Origin: Actinostola sp. cb2023
Taxonomy: Eukaryota > Cnidaria > Anthozoa > Actiniaria > Actinostolidae
DNA length: 64,000 nucleotides
Direction: 5' to 3'
Assembly (NCBI GenBank): GCA_033675265.1
Contig: JAUJYZ010001233.1
Location: 1 to 64,000, forward strand
Positions 1 to 11,120 of this stretch are shown here, one piece after another (positions within the stretch are counted from its first letter, which is position 1; every line of letters starts with the position of its first letter). The translations under genes were made by a program, and so were the position numbers. The notes under the pieces were generated by a model. It was given only the letters and a program-made list of their open reading frames with translations, made no database searches and was not told the DNA's origin.

Positions 1-28
1 GTAAAATTCAAAGAGAAGAGAAGGGACT

Positions 29-940
29 AGCCTGCGTAGCCCGGCGCAAAGGAAAAAAGGAGGGGAAGAGAGGGGGGGGGAGGGGAGGGGAGGGGAAGGA
101 GGAGGAGGGGACTGGGGAGGAGAGGAGAGAGGGAGCGCCTGCCGCCATATTATTGTTTGCGCGTTATCCGCCTCTCGTCAAATGTCAATGGTGCTTGTCA
201 AAAATCATCCAATCTGGCAAACTTCCGTTTGCTGTCAAATAATTCAAATGGCTATGTTATCAGTTGAAATCGAATAACCTCGAATAGTACAATGTGACGT
301 CTTCGAGACGAGACGAAAATAAACAAAGCATCAATCTTACACAAATATATTTAAAAACCTTCCTACAGAAGGAACTTGTACTAGCCGAAGGCCTTAGTGA
401 TATCGGGATGACTGTCTTTGAAGTCTCTGAACAGCGCACTGAGTCTCGTGTGCTTTGTAAACAATTTGTGTAAACCGTAGCTTCGTCAATTACCACTTTT
501 TGTCCGTGGTACATTCGGCAGAGGCATACAATCGAATACTTTCCAGAAAGTATATCATCTATAAACCAGTATCAATACTGTTCCACGAGCCGGAGAGAGA
601 AGAAGCCGTTAGACGTAACGACGCTACTATTACGATAAATTAATAAATCCTTTGTGGTCATGTTGTTGTTGTTACAATAGTACCAGAGCTAAATTTACAA
701 CGTCTGTTAAGTACTGCTCGTCGTCACTCGACACCTTCTCCTTCTCAACCAATGGGAATTCTACGTTCTCTGAGAGCACGTAGAAATACGATCAAAACAA
801 TAGGATGGCGGCAGGCGCTCCCTACCTCCTCTCCTCCCCAATCCCCCCTCCCCGTCCTTCCCCCTCCTCCCCAGTCCCCCTTCCCCTCCCCTCCCCCTCT
901 CTTCCCCTCCTTTTCTTCCCAGCGCCGGGCTACGCAGGCT
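29..940. mobile_element. Non-autonomous hAT-like element with ~130-bp inverted ends
   Basis: The ends are inverted copies of AGCCTGCGTAGCCCGGCG followed by a purine-rich (left) or pyrimidine-rich (right) tract and a shared GCCTGCCGCCAT block. The arms are about 29-160 and 801-940. The 8-base word AAGGGACT flanks both sides (21-28 and 944-951), as expected of an 8-bp target duplication; the right side has three extra bases. No transposase is visible inside. The 8-bp duplication suggests the hAT superfamily, by inference. Open frames across the pyrimidine tract are compositional. Confidence 0.7.
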
Positions 941-983
941 AAGAAGGGACTTGTAGGAAGTGATTGTAAGGAATTAGATGAAT

Positions 984-1545
984 TAGATTCCCAAGGAAGC
1001 ACCTGGAAATCACAGTAAACTGTAATACTCAAAGAGATACAGCTCTTGCGGGCCAAGTTTTCTCTGCTGCTTCCAGGACGCCAATTTAAGCAAATCCAGG
1101 TCGTGCGAGTTCGAATCAGTTCGAAAGCCGGCTGAATTAGATTCCCAAGGAAGCACCTGGAGATCACAGTAACTGTAATACTCACAGAGATACAGCTCTT
1201 GCGGGCCAAGTTTCTCTGCTGCTTCCAGGACGCCAATTTAAGCAATTCCAGGTCGTGCGAGTTCGAATGTTTTAAAGCCGGCTGAATTATATTCCCAAGG
1301 AAGCACCTGGAGATCACAGTAACTGCAATACTCACAGAGATACAGCTCTTGCGGTCCAAGTTTCTCTGCTGCTTCCAGGACGCCAATTTAGGCAATTCCA
1401 GGTCGTGCGAGTTCGAATGTTCGAAAGTCGGCTGAATTAGATTCCCAAGGAAGCACCTGGAGATCACAGTAAACTGTAATACTCACAGAGATACAGCTCT
1501 TGCGGGCCAAGCTTCTCTGTTGCTTCCAGGACGCCAATTAGACAC
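984..1545. repeat. Tandem array of a ~150-bp unit, four copies
   Basis: Units begin near 984, 1134, 1285 and 1434 with GAATTAGATTCCCAAGGAAG and each contains CACAGAGATACAGCTCTTGC and CTGCTTCCAGGACGCC. The last copy is cut short at about 1545. Copies differ by scattered substitutions and small indels. A diverged single copy on the opposite strand lies at 47548-47650, so the unit is dispersed as well as tandem. Long minus-strand open frames here only reflect the periodicity. Confidence 0.85.
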
Positions 1546-2318
1546 GTAGTCAAGTCCGATTTGAAGTGTTCGGATCCCGCCAAAATAATTATTTGCCGTT
1601 TTCGAGTTAAATACGATTTCAAGTCACAATGAGCACCGAGAAAAGGTAACCTGAGCAAAATATATTTCAGTTTGAGCAAAATTGACCAAGTAAAATAGAA
1701 AAATGACGGTAAAATGACCGATTTTACAGAGCCGATGTGTTATCGTGTGGAGAAAGCCCGCGAATATGATTTACAAAGGCTCATGACCTTGGAAATCGTG
1801 TTCCGGTATGTATCATGTTCCCACCGTGTTAAGTATTAAAAGCGGCTGTTTAACGTTATCAACACTGTACAGATTAAGACAGTGTTGAAATACATTTTAT
1901 TTCTATAAGTAGAGAACCTGCTGAGCAATTCAAAGTCGCACTAAGTTCCTCATGTTGGTATTTAAATGAAAAATGATTTTTTATGGACGTTTTTCGAGCT
2001 GTTTTTAAGGATTAAATTCCATAACTTGTCATATTGTCTTCAGTTTTTAAAAAGTATGCTCAGCAATGTTGACTAGGTCGTTGTTGATATCATAGGCTAG
2101 AAAAAAATAACCCTCAGTGAACGTGCTCGAAAATTTTGAAGGTTTTTGAAAACGAGAATCTGCGCATGCGCAGTGAATTCTTGTTAAATTTACCGTTCTT
2201 TTTCAGCATTGAATTGATGGATTTCGGAAAAGAATCCTACGAAAATGTTTAGACAGTTCTCTATTCTGTCATTTGGCATTAAAATTTTTATGCAGCAAAG
2301 ACGTTTTGATTTTCCTGT
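1546..2318. other. Intergenic stretch, nothing recognised
   Basis: AT-rich sequence with no long open frame, no splice-bounded exon and no clear repeat structure that I could identify. Confidence 0.5.
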
Positions 2319-2625
2319 TGTACCCCATCCTCGGGAACCCAGGGGTATATTCTGTCGCTCGTTACTCGCTCCCAGAGAAATACCCCTGGGAACGAAGTCT
2401 GTTGGAACTTGTTCCGGAAGTCAAAAGTGCTCTCGTTTCTGATTGGTCGACCTAATAAGGTCGACCAATCAGTATCAAGTATATTCTGGTTTGAATAGGA
2501 CAGCCGCCATTTTGAATTTTTACTTCCGGAACAAGTTCCAACAGACTTCGTTCCCAGGGATATTTCTCTGGGAGCGAGTAACGAGCGACAGAATATACCC
2601 CTGGGTTCCCGAGGATGGTTGTACC
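2319..2625. mobile_element. Palindromic element with ~100-bp inverted arms
   Basis: The left arm (2319-2418) and right arm (2523-2624) are near-exact reverse complements, sharing CCATCCTCGGGAACCCAGG, the GCTCGTTACTCGCTCCCAGA block and CTTGTTCCGGAAGT. The loop carries a second palindrome at 2441-2470, GATTGGTCGACC...GGTCGACCAATC. No coding capacity. It fits a fold-back or MITE-type element. Confidence 0.8.
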
Positions 2626-3716
2626 CAAGCAGGAGATGCGCGAATTTTATGACTTTCAATTCATAAATTGTATGCTTGCTCATTTCTGCTAAAACGAAAT
2701 TTAAAACCCCTAGAGAGAAGTAGGATGTTTAACAAGGCTATAAAATATCAAAATTTCAGAAAAAAATCCTCAACAAAGCTAAAGAATTTATTGAAGACAT
2801 GTAAAACCCCATGCAACGCGGTTGCATAGTAACGAAATATGTTAGTCCACCCTTAATACGTGATGCAAAGCATGCTACAAGTCAAACCCGACATGACCCG
2901 AATGATCGAGGTAAATAATTGGTGTTTTTTTTCTCACGTTAATACAACGGATGTTGATTCAAAAGAGTTGCAAAACCTAAAGAGAATAGTAGCTTATATT
3001 GTATGCAGTACGTTTTACTCGTCCAGTCGGACGAGTGCTTTGGGAAATCTAGTTGTCCGAAGTAAAAACTACTCGTCTCAGTCGAGCGGACGAGTGGAAG
3101 TTATTTGCCCTGCTCAGTGACTATAAGCTATTATGGATTTCACTATTTGCAAGGTTTGACCCCGGGGTTTGACCGTCAAGTATAAACATGAATTTCATAT
3201 TAAACTGATAACTACGATTGCTTCAAAATTCCAAAAAGCACATAAGTTTCCCTGTCTAAGCAAGGATACATGTTTTTCCATCATCCACAATACCATCTTA
3301 CGTTGTCTAGCCAAAGAAGGGCACGATATTAGAGTCGAGCACTGTAAATAAAACGTCTTCATGCTTTAAAGAAGTAATTGCTTCGTGTTTCGTGAAAGAT
3401 CATTGCTTTGGGGCTCGAGTAGTATAGTCTTGGTGATGCCATCGGTTCGTTAGGGATGTCAGTAGATCGGGCATTAGATTTATACTTGGGTTCTTGTGTT
3501 CATTGTACGATCGATTGTCCGCTCGTTTTCCGACTGTTGTGTAGGCTGACTCGTTACGAGACCATTGCTGTAGTTCGTTGAATTCTTATCACCAGTAAAT
3601 AAGACGAATACCAGTCCGAAAGGACCGGGGAAATGAAAGAACAATTGAAGCTTAGCACACAACAAACCAACCGTCAAAAATATGGCGGCCGGGAATAAAC
3701 AGTCAGGCGTCACACG
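2626..3716. other. Intergenic stretch with a small ACTCGTC-rich patch
   Basis: No gene is recognised. Around 3017-3097 the motif ACTCGTC and its reverse complement GACGAGT recur several times, possibly a decayed inverted repeat. Open frames here are short and lack family features. Confidence 0.4.
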
Positions 3717-4679
3717 ACCACTCCATATTTGGAACATATCCCCTGCAGCGCTTCACTCTGATTGGCTAGAACACGGTCTTGAGCGCCATTTTCTTGGTGT
3801 TTTAACGGTTCCAGAACGTGGAGTGAAACTAGGAACTCTTTTAGTATTTTATCGTGGAGTAATCACTCTTTTCTTCAACCAAATCCCTGGAGAACGACAT
3901 GGAACAATGGCATGTGTGATAGAGTGTTGTTTATTTACAAACATACAGTGAAATTCAAGAATTTATGCTCATTTTAAAAGGTGAGATTCGATGCTTATCA
4001 GTTATTGCTTTTTACATGAATATTCCTGATCAAAGTAATATTCTATACTACCTAGAGATTGTATAAACTTAAATCAGATAATGATACGACTGTTTGTTTA
4101 CCACTAATGTGCGGAATTGCAGAATATTGTATATTTTGTATAAAGTACAGACTACAGTGTATACACATTCAGACTTACCGATATACATGTACAGCTTTAA
4201 CATGTAAGCTTAAGATTAATATACACCATATATACAGCAGACATATATTTCCTGTCAAAAGTGTGTAAAACAAGCTCATATACATGTCTATTATGTCTAT
4301 ATATACATTTTATACTCTATAGACATCTACAATGTAGTATAATTGAGCAGGCTTGCTGGATTAGAGCCTATAATGCACCAGTCAATTCCAAGAGTTACTA
4401 ATTATTCTGGAACAAGCATACGTAAACCATACACTACACCATAATGCATCTAGTGTCTATTATATTTATACTCAGTACACCGACCTTAGTCTTCCTCTAT
4501 TGAGCGGCCTGTTTTAAAAGTCCCGAATGGAGTTTCAGCCATATAAACTCTGCATAAATTTGCTACCTCTATTAAGTGGTATAAAATGTATGTACAATGT
4601 ATATACATGTACATAATAATATATACTACATCCACTACATGCCGCTTACTCGTGCTGAATATAGACACTACAATATATT

Positions 4680-4800
4680 TATTGAATCAGTATAGTTTCA
4701 ACCACGTGAATTTATTTTTAATACCGAGCTTTTGGACAATGTGTCCATCAGCTTGGTATTAAAAATAAATTCGCATGGTTGAAACTATACTGATTCAATG
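4680..4800. mobile_element. Palindromic MITE-like element
   Basis: ATTGAATCAGTATAGTTTCA and the following GTGAATTTATTTTTAATACC are repeated inverted at the right side, with a loop of about 20 bases around 4735-4750. The arms are about 50 bp and nearly perfect. It sits in the spacer of the surrounding dispersed unit. Confidence 0.75.
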
Positions 4801-5264
4801 AATACTCTCACGTATAAAGGCATTTTGGATTTAATACAATATATTTGTTTATAAATAATATAAACTATGTGTACCTCCCAAGAACACACAATTTGATTGG
4901 TTGCTGAGCATGCATTATTATGTTATAGATGCACGGAGCAGCAGAAAGCCTGTTTAAAACTAGTTTTATATTATAAAGCGAATAGAAGACGCGTGTTCCA
5001 CTCGTGCATCCACTAGCCGCGCTTTCAAGACCTCAGCGTTCATTATTTTTGTATAGAAGCACGGAGAGTCTTCTATTAGTTAAATTTTCCAAATTTTATT
5101 TATGTAAATATATTATATAGCTTAATGTAGTTTAGATATATATTATGTAGTTTAGATAGTTTAGATATATATTTTAGATAGCATTTAAACAGGGAAGAGC
5201 CATTTATCAACATGGATCTGTTTAATAAATCGTTATTGTTATTATTATTAAATTATTATTATTA

Positions 5265-5560
5265 AATAGACACTACAATGTACATGTACATGTAAACTTG
5301 TACATAATATACACTATATAGACATTCCATACTTACATTAGTGCTGATCGAGTCTATACTCTACAGTACACTTGAGACACATACATGTACAACTGTAATA
5401 GACATGCATACTAGACACTACATACATTGTACATGTACTATAAACACGTGCTGAGTATAGGCATAATCGACATGTACAGAAGACACTAGACATATACTAC
5501 ATGTACATGTAGATATCTATACTGTTAGATTATGATGATCATTATGTGTTACATGTACAT
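5265..5560. repeat. Stretch rich in the palindrome ACATGTACATGT
   Basis: Overlapping ACATGTACATGTA and TAGACACTAC-type words recur through this AT-rich stretch. The same palindromic word appears at many other points of the window (for example near 7078, 28316, 28975, 31160 and 37488). No gene is seen. Confidence 0.5.
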
Positions 5561-6024
5561 GTAATTGCAAATGTATTTCAAAATGTTATTGTATTGTGTA
5601 TAGCCATGCTATTTCATTGTATTTTACATGCCATGGTTCACTTTGCCTATTTACAAATTTGATTTCATATTTGACACTTTTCTGTTTTTCTTCAATAGAG
5701 TGAAGCATAAACAAATCTAACACAATCATGGTGCTGGACAAATGGATGTAAAAGAGGTCAAAAAAGTTATAGCTACAATGTAGCACTAAGTGAACAATAG
5801 TATTGAACTATTTTTATTTAAGTTAAGAATTATAGCTTTATTATACCTTATTATTTTTGTCATGCAATCGTCATTCAACGTTGTTTGAAATACTGTAGCT
5901 GTATGTTGCTCACACACATGCATTGTATTTTAAATTCACTTGATATACAATACGCACAGGATTTTTGTGGACAGATGAGGTTCAAGTGAATGGATATGAG
6001 GAAAAAATGATACAAGTGCATAGT

Positions 6025-7072
6025 ACAGTCGAAGCTCTCGTAAGCGACCACCTCGGAAATTTGAAAAAGTGGTAGTAACTAGATCAGAGCTGGTCGTTTA
6101 TGAGACCATGCGCTGAAACAGCAAAGGTTGGTCGCTTACGAGAGCTTTAAGGTGGCCGCACACTAGGGGCCATGAAGCAGGGACATGTCCCAGATACATG
6201 CAGCAACAACAAAATCACGTTCTGTACACACAAGGGAATGAATAGCGGGGACATGTAATGGGGATATGTAGCAGCTCAACATAATTACAACATGTACACA
6301 CCCATGAAAATGTATCAGGGACGTGTCCCAGGGACATGTAGCAGCGACATGTCCCTCCGTCTGATCATGAACTATTGTGTTCAAAGCCATGAAGCACGAG
6401 TTAAATTTGGCAGATATTCTGTCCCTGCAACATGTCCCATGACGTTCAACCAGTTGAACTTTGTGGATCATATGGTGATTTGTGGATCATGGCTAGGAAT
6501 ACAATAGTTCAGACGGAGGGACATGACCCTGGTACACGTCCCCACAACATTTTCATGGGCGTGTACATGTTGTCATTATGTTGCTGCTATATATATATAT
6601 TATAATATCCCCACTACATGTCCCCACTACACATTCCCTCGTATGTACAGAATGTGCTTTTATTGCTGCTGCATGTTTCTGGGACATGTCCCTGCTTCAT
6701 GGCCCCTAGTGTGCAGCCACCTCTTATGATGTATAGTAATACGTAAGCACGATACCTGCACATTACTACAATATTTTAGTATGATGCACACTTGCAAACA
6801 ATGTTTCACACAAGCATGCACATATTTTGTGTCTAAGAATAATAATAATAAGACTTATTGAAGAAGTTATTGAGTATTGACTAATACGACTCAGCCTCTG
6901 GAATGGTTGCACTTATGAGAGCTTAAAAAGAAAGGAACCACGCAGTTGGTAATTCTCTTACCAGAGATTTTAATTACAGACTTTGAGTGACAATACAAAT
7001 GGGGTTTCGTAAAGGTGGTAGTAACTAGAACTGGTCGCTTACGAGAGTGATTGCAAGGAAAGCTTCGACTGT
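6025..7072. mobile_element. Inverted-repeat element with AGTCGAAGCTCTCGTAAGCG ends, interrupted
   Basis: The left end ACAGTCGAAGCTCTCGTAAG is matched at the right by GGTCGCTTACGAGAG...CTTCGACTGT. A further inverted copy, GGTCGCTTACGAGAGCTT, lies at 6130-6148, so the left 125 bp forms its own fold-back. The word GTGGTAGTAACTAGA occurs in both the left and right parts. A second element (6150-6722) sits inside. No transposase is visible. Confidence 0.65.
6150..6722. mobile_element. Nested MITE with AGGTGGCYGCACACTAGGGG ends
   Basis: The ends are inverted: AAGGTGGCCGCACACTAGG on the left and its complement at 6700-6722. The arms continue for about 200 bp through repeated GGGACATGTCCC words, with GCAGGGACATGTCCC near the left tip and GGGACATGTCCCTGC near the right. 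No coding sequence. It lies within the 6025-7072 element and is therefore probably the younger insertion. Confidence 0.75.
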
Positions 7073-7085
7073 ACAGTACATGTAC

Positions 7086-7868
7086 AGCCCAGTTGGCTTT
7101 TAGAAATTTACCAGATATGGACCAAAGGTACTCAGAAATTTCTGAACACCTTTTCAGCTCAGCCCAGTTGGCTTTTAGAAATTTACCAGATATGGACCAA
7201 AGGTGATCAGAAATTTCTGAACACCTTTTCAGCTCAGCCCAGTTGGCTTTTAGAAATTTACCAGATATGGACCAAAGGTGATCAGAAATTTCTGAACACC
7301 TTTTCAGCTCAGCCCAGTTGGCTTTTAGGAATTTACCAGATATGGACCAAAGGTGATCAGAAATTTCTGAACACCTTTTCAGCTCAGCCCAGTTGGCTTT
7401 TAGGAATTTACCAGATATGGACCAAAGGTGATCAGAAATTTCTGAACACCTTTTCAGCTCAGCCCAGTTGGCTTTTAGCAATTTACCAGATATGGACCAA
7501 AGGTGATCAGAAATTTCTGAACACCTTTTCAGCTCAGCCCAGTTGGCTTTTAGGAATTTACCAGATATGGACCAAAGGTGATCAGAAATTTTTGAACACC
7601 TTTTCAGCTCAGCCCAGTTGGCTTTTAGGAATTTACCAGATATGGACCAAAGGTGATCAGAAATTTCTGAACAACTTTTCAGCTCAGCCCAGTTGGCTTT
7701 TAGAAATTTACCAGATATGGACCAAAGGTGATCAGAAATTTCTGAACACCTTTTCAGCTCAGCCCAGTTGGCTTTTAGGAATTTACCAGATATGGACCAA
7801 AGGTGATCAGAAATTTCTGAACACCTTTTCAGCTCAGCCCAGTTGGCTTTTAGAAATTTACCAGATAG
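7086..7868. repeat. 75-bp minisatellite, about 10.4 copies
   Basis: The unit starts AGTTGGCTTTTAGAAATTTA and contains ATATGGACCAAAGGTGATCA and TTCAGCTCAGCCC. Copies are about 97-99% alike. Because 75 is divisible by three and the unit lacks stops in some frames, a 364-residue minus-strand frame (6891-7985) and a 100-residue plus-strand frame run through it with a 25-residue repeat. Nothing outside the array supports a gene, so I treat those frames as by-products. Confidence 0.9.
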
Positions 7869-8543
7869 AGAGTGAAATAATGTCCGCACTTTAGAATTCA
7901 ATGTATGGTCAAAAACACTTAGCATTTTACTAAAAGTGTCTAGTGCATGAAATGTAAATTTGCTATGTTTTGGTAATAAAAACATATGATAGACTGATTG
8001 TGTACCAATTTTTTTTTAAATGGTAAAACATCTATGATATATCTCTTAAATTTACCATCTTTTCTCTACTTCAGAATATCGGAACTTAAAAAATAACGTG
8101 TTTTATGTTATGTTCGAATAAGCTGTTATTGGTCTACCTCCGGCTTCTCAGAAGATTCAAATGTAACGGCACGCCGTACTATGCTTGAGTTAGTAGCCGG
8201 TTAGTTTTTAGAGTTTACCACGTTCTAGAATGGCGAGTTCATTTACGTTAAAAAATTTTTTACATGCACGTAAATTATATTAATTGCAAGTTCACAGAAA
8301 GTGCAATAAGAAAAACATTTTTAAAATTAAAACGTCTTCACGCAGATGATTTCGGTATAATTTAGTTGGCAGTACGATATACAGCGCATTAGCATATTAG
8401 CAAACTCATTAGTATTCCTAACCCCAGTTAAAGGGAAACATTCTACTGGTTTCAAGTAAACCTGCAAAAAAACAAAGCGTGGAATTACTGCCTAGTAATA
8501 TATACTTGGTCAATATCTGTTTCACAGGCTAAGTGCCATTACT
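7869..8543. other. Intergenic stretch, nothing recognised
   Basis: AT-rich sequence between the minisatellite and the broken reverse transcriptase. It may include the decayed 3' part of the retroelement to its right, but I could not identify RNase H, integrase or recombinase motifs in it. Confidence 0.4.
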
Positions 8544-9209
8544 CTATGTATTTGTTAATAAGTTAACTAGATGAAGCTTTTTACTTAAATTATGAACAGT
8601 AGCAAGTAATATTTCCCCTCGAGCTCTCAAAAATAAGAATTTAAATAGCCTAATATTTAACAACTGAAATAGATTCCTTTTCCCCGTGCGTCTGTACTCC
8701 TTCGCACCCGTTTTTAGTTCCGTGACGCAATGCTTTCTGAATCCGAGTCGTTCTAAAAGAGATATTAAATGTTGAAAGGCCACCCAGCAATCAAGTTCCG
8801 TGTCGGCAATGACTAGAAAATCGTCCAAGTATGCTAAAGTGGTCATATCTTTACGTAACATCATGCGCGTGATTGATTGAGTTATCCGGTGAAAAATTCC
8901 TGGCGACCGAGAGGCACCAAAGGGCAGCTTTGTGTCAATAAGATAAGAGTGATTTGAATCGCCTGAAAAAGTCCATTTTTAACCCGTAGCGGTATAGTTG
9001 GACGGGTGAATGGGAACATGACGATAGGCACTCTTCAAGTCGATTTTTGCCATAAAGGCTCCTGGTTTGATTAATTTAGATGCGCGTTCGACAGTTTCAT
9101 AGGCGTAATGCTCACATGCGGCATAAGAATTTACACTGACTCCCGCTGGGCGACTACAGTCATGTATTAATCGAATGTCATTGCTGTCTTTCTTGGGAAC
9201 CGCTCCCAA
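8544..9209 (-). pseudogene. Broken reverse transcriptase of a retroelement (DIRS/Ngaro-like?)
   Basis: Two minus-strand frames cover the palm of a reverse transcriptase. The upstream frame (9209-8979) has GAVPKKDSNDIRLIHDCSRP and then AKIDLKSAYRHVPIHPS, the motif-A region. After a frame change near 8975 the next frame reads LPFGASRSPGIFHRITQS and reaches YLDDFLVIADTE, the catalytic YxDD motif. The family's connection and RNase H regions are not recognisable after about 8700. This RT style, together with the gag-like ORF upstream, recalls tyrosine-recombinase retroelements (DIRS/Ngaro group), but no recombinase is seen and other retroelement classes are not excluded. It is dead as it stands: at least one frameshift and truncation. 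Confidence 0.75.
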
Positions 9210-9482
9210 GGCGCTGATTATCGTCGGTTTAGTATCGGTGATTACATAGTTCCCTTGAGCAATTTCCTGTTTTATTTGTAGTTCAACTTTTACTTTGTTG
9301 GGGTTTTCCGTTGCTGATTTGTAATTATGTACTTCCGCGCTTACTAGATTGTCATGAGGTACGTCGAGAATGTTAAAACCGTTCTTTATTCCGTCAATCA
9401 GAAATTCCTTGTCGAAGTCGTTTTGTAGTTCTGTTGTCCATGTTTCGAGCTTGAAGGGTGATTCGGGCCTAGTATGTGGTTG
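9210..9482 (-). pseudogene. Retroelement remnant between gag-like and RT parts
   Basis: The minus strand here probably continues the polyprotein upstream of the RT, since both flanks belong to one element and spacing is short. No single open frame spans it and I recognise no protease motif with confidence. Confidence 0.35.
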
Positions 9483-10493
9483 TCAAAACTGATGTGGCTT
9501 TAGTGGTGTAGCTGATGGCACGTGATTGATCTGTGAGTGTGGTTTGCCACATCCCGGCGCTATGCACACATGACTAAATTTGCAGTTAGGCCACTGGCAT
9601 CCAGCAGTTGTGTTGTACTGCTTACATACGGGCGCAGAGGGTGCACTGGGGGATGACTTAGGTCCGAGGGACCAGATGTGGCAAGTGTTGAGAATCACTA
9701 CCCCAGCGAAAATTATATTCATGCTGCAGTTTGCGGTATTGGTCGACATAATTAAGCACAGAAGCCAAGGTATATGATTCTAGTAGCTCTGAGATCTTCA
9801 CTGTGTACGATAAGTAATCTTGAACATCATTGAAGGACGATAACTTGTTGTTTTGAATTATGTGGTGCATGATTCGGCAATTCGCCCTAACCCAAGTCGC
9901 TAAGGATATTTTTTCTAGCATAGGCTTAGCCCGTGCTGTGCGAACTACGATTCTTGAATTGAGTGCATTTGAGAGGTCGTGCTCCTCAAAGTCGTCCTGC
10001 CCATACCCAACTGATTGAACAAAATGAGGAATTAAAAGTGCTTTGTCAGTTATAATTCTTTTCTTTTCAAGTCCGAGAAAAACTTGAGGGTCCTTTCTTG
10101 TCGATTCGGCTCGCTGCTTGTGTCATCCCTTTTCCTTTACCCTCTTCGAGGTCAGTTTTTGAAGTCTGCATCGGCTCCGTTGATTAAGAGATCGAGGCCC
10201 CCGTCTGTTTCGAGTTGTTGTAACATAGCGTTAAGACCTGAATCTTTTGCCAAGGACGATGTAGTTATTGGCACTTGAGGGGTCGCTTGAGGTGGTTGTT
10301 TTCCTTGAAGTTTTTGGATAGCATTTTCCAACAGTCTTGTTTGTCCCTTGGTGATTTCCAGGTCCTTTATATCACATTGTCTTATCAGCATAAGCGTTTC
10401 TTTTCCATCAAAGTCATTTGTTTTTAACTCCTCTATTGTCTGATCCTTTAGGTTTGAATCCTCTGCCCATTCATCGAAATTAAACTTTGCCAT
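9483..10493 (-). pseudogene. Broken gag-like ORF with SAM-like N-terminus and CCCH/CxxC knuckle
   Basis: An ATG at 10493 opens a frame whose first 65 residues (WAEDSNLKDQTIEEL, then DIKDLEITKGQTRLLENAI) look like a SAM-type helical domain, a common start of cnidarian retroelement ORF1 proteins. It stops at 10152. A second frame (9921-9658) and a third (to 9483) continue the protein. The last carries CKQYNTTAGCQWPNCKFSHV followed by CIAPGCGKPH, a zinc-binding array of the kind used for nucleic-acid binding by gag proteins. At least two frame breaks separate the parts. Order and strand match the RT at 8544-9209, so both are one element. The domain assignments come from motif reading only. Confidence 0.65.
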
Positions 10494-10642
10494 ACTTATA
10501 ATAGAGAACTGTTACTGCGGCGCGACGTTGCGCCAGTGTACGAAGGCACCAGTGTAGGCACTAAGTAACTCTATCCGGTTAGGCCTACGTCAGACCTAGC
10601 TAGCTAATAATTAAATACGAATAAAGTGAACATTATTCAATT

Positions 10643-11120
10643 CGAAATAAATTTGCCTTACGAACGGTTTCTTTGCCCTTAAACTGATCAAGAGTTCATC
10701 AATAAGATCAAGAAAGGATTTACAGCCAATAGTATCATTGAAGAAGCGATGTTATAAACGAATTATTTGCTGATCATCACGGGAGAAAATTGAATTATAA
10801 ACACACCAAAACTCGTGAAATAAATTTGCTTTACGAACGGTTTCTTTGGCCTTAAACTGATCAAGAGTTCATCAATGAGATCAAGAAAGGATTTACAGCC
10901 AATTGTATCAGTGAAGAAGCGATGACATAAACGAATTATTTGCTGATCGTCACGGGAGAGAATCAAATTATAAACACACATCGTTACGAAACTCGTGAAA
11001 TAAATTTCCTTTACACACGGTTTCTTTGGCCTTAAACTGATCAAAAGTTCATCAATATGATCAAGAAAGGATTTATAGCCATTAGTACCAGTGAAGAAGC
11101 GATGTTATAAACGAATTCTG
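10643..11120. repeat. Three tandem copies of a ~178-bp unit upstream of the retroelement ORF
   Basis: Copies begin near 10645, 10822 and 11002 with GAAATAAATTTGC/TCTTTAC and share TTAAACTGATCAAGAGTTCA, GATCAAGAAAGGATTTACAG and GAAGAAGCGATG. Similarity is about 90%. On the minus strand the unit is open and reads as a repeated peptide, but the copies drift in frame. The position just 5' of the gag-like start suggests the leader or terminal repeats of the same element, by inference. Confidence 0.7.

Larger units (their letters stand above)
3717..5770 (+). repeat. Dispersed gene-like unit, copy 1 (first block, intron-like spacer, second block)
   Basis: The block 3717-3993 (starting CCATATTTGGAACATATCCC) matches 44750-45023, and both are followed by a splice-donor-like sequence (AAAAGGTGAGATTCGATG here, CAAGGTAAGATTCGATG there). 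A second block at 5680-5770 after TTTTTCTTCAATAG matches 45516-45650. So both copies keep a donor and an acceptor with a spacer that differs in length (about 1.7 kb here, 0.5 kb there). In this copy the second block has an early stop where the other encodes 36 residues, so it looks decayed. The unit could be a duplicated short gene or part of a mobile element; I do not recognise the product. Confidence 0.5.

Noticed and set aside
745..1467. 240-residue minus-strand ORF
   Set aside because: Runs across a pyrimidine tract and the 150-bp tandem array; a product of repetition and composition.
7086..7868. CRISPR-like repeat array
   Set aside because: Units are directly adjacent without unique spacers, and the DNA is eukaryotic.
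6891..7985. 364-residue minus-strand ORF with 25-residue repeats as a gene
   Set aside because: It exists only because the 75-bp tandem repeat lacks stops in that frame; flanking parts have no coding features.
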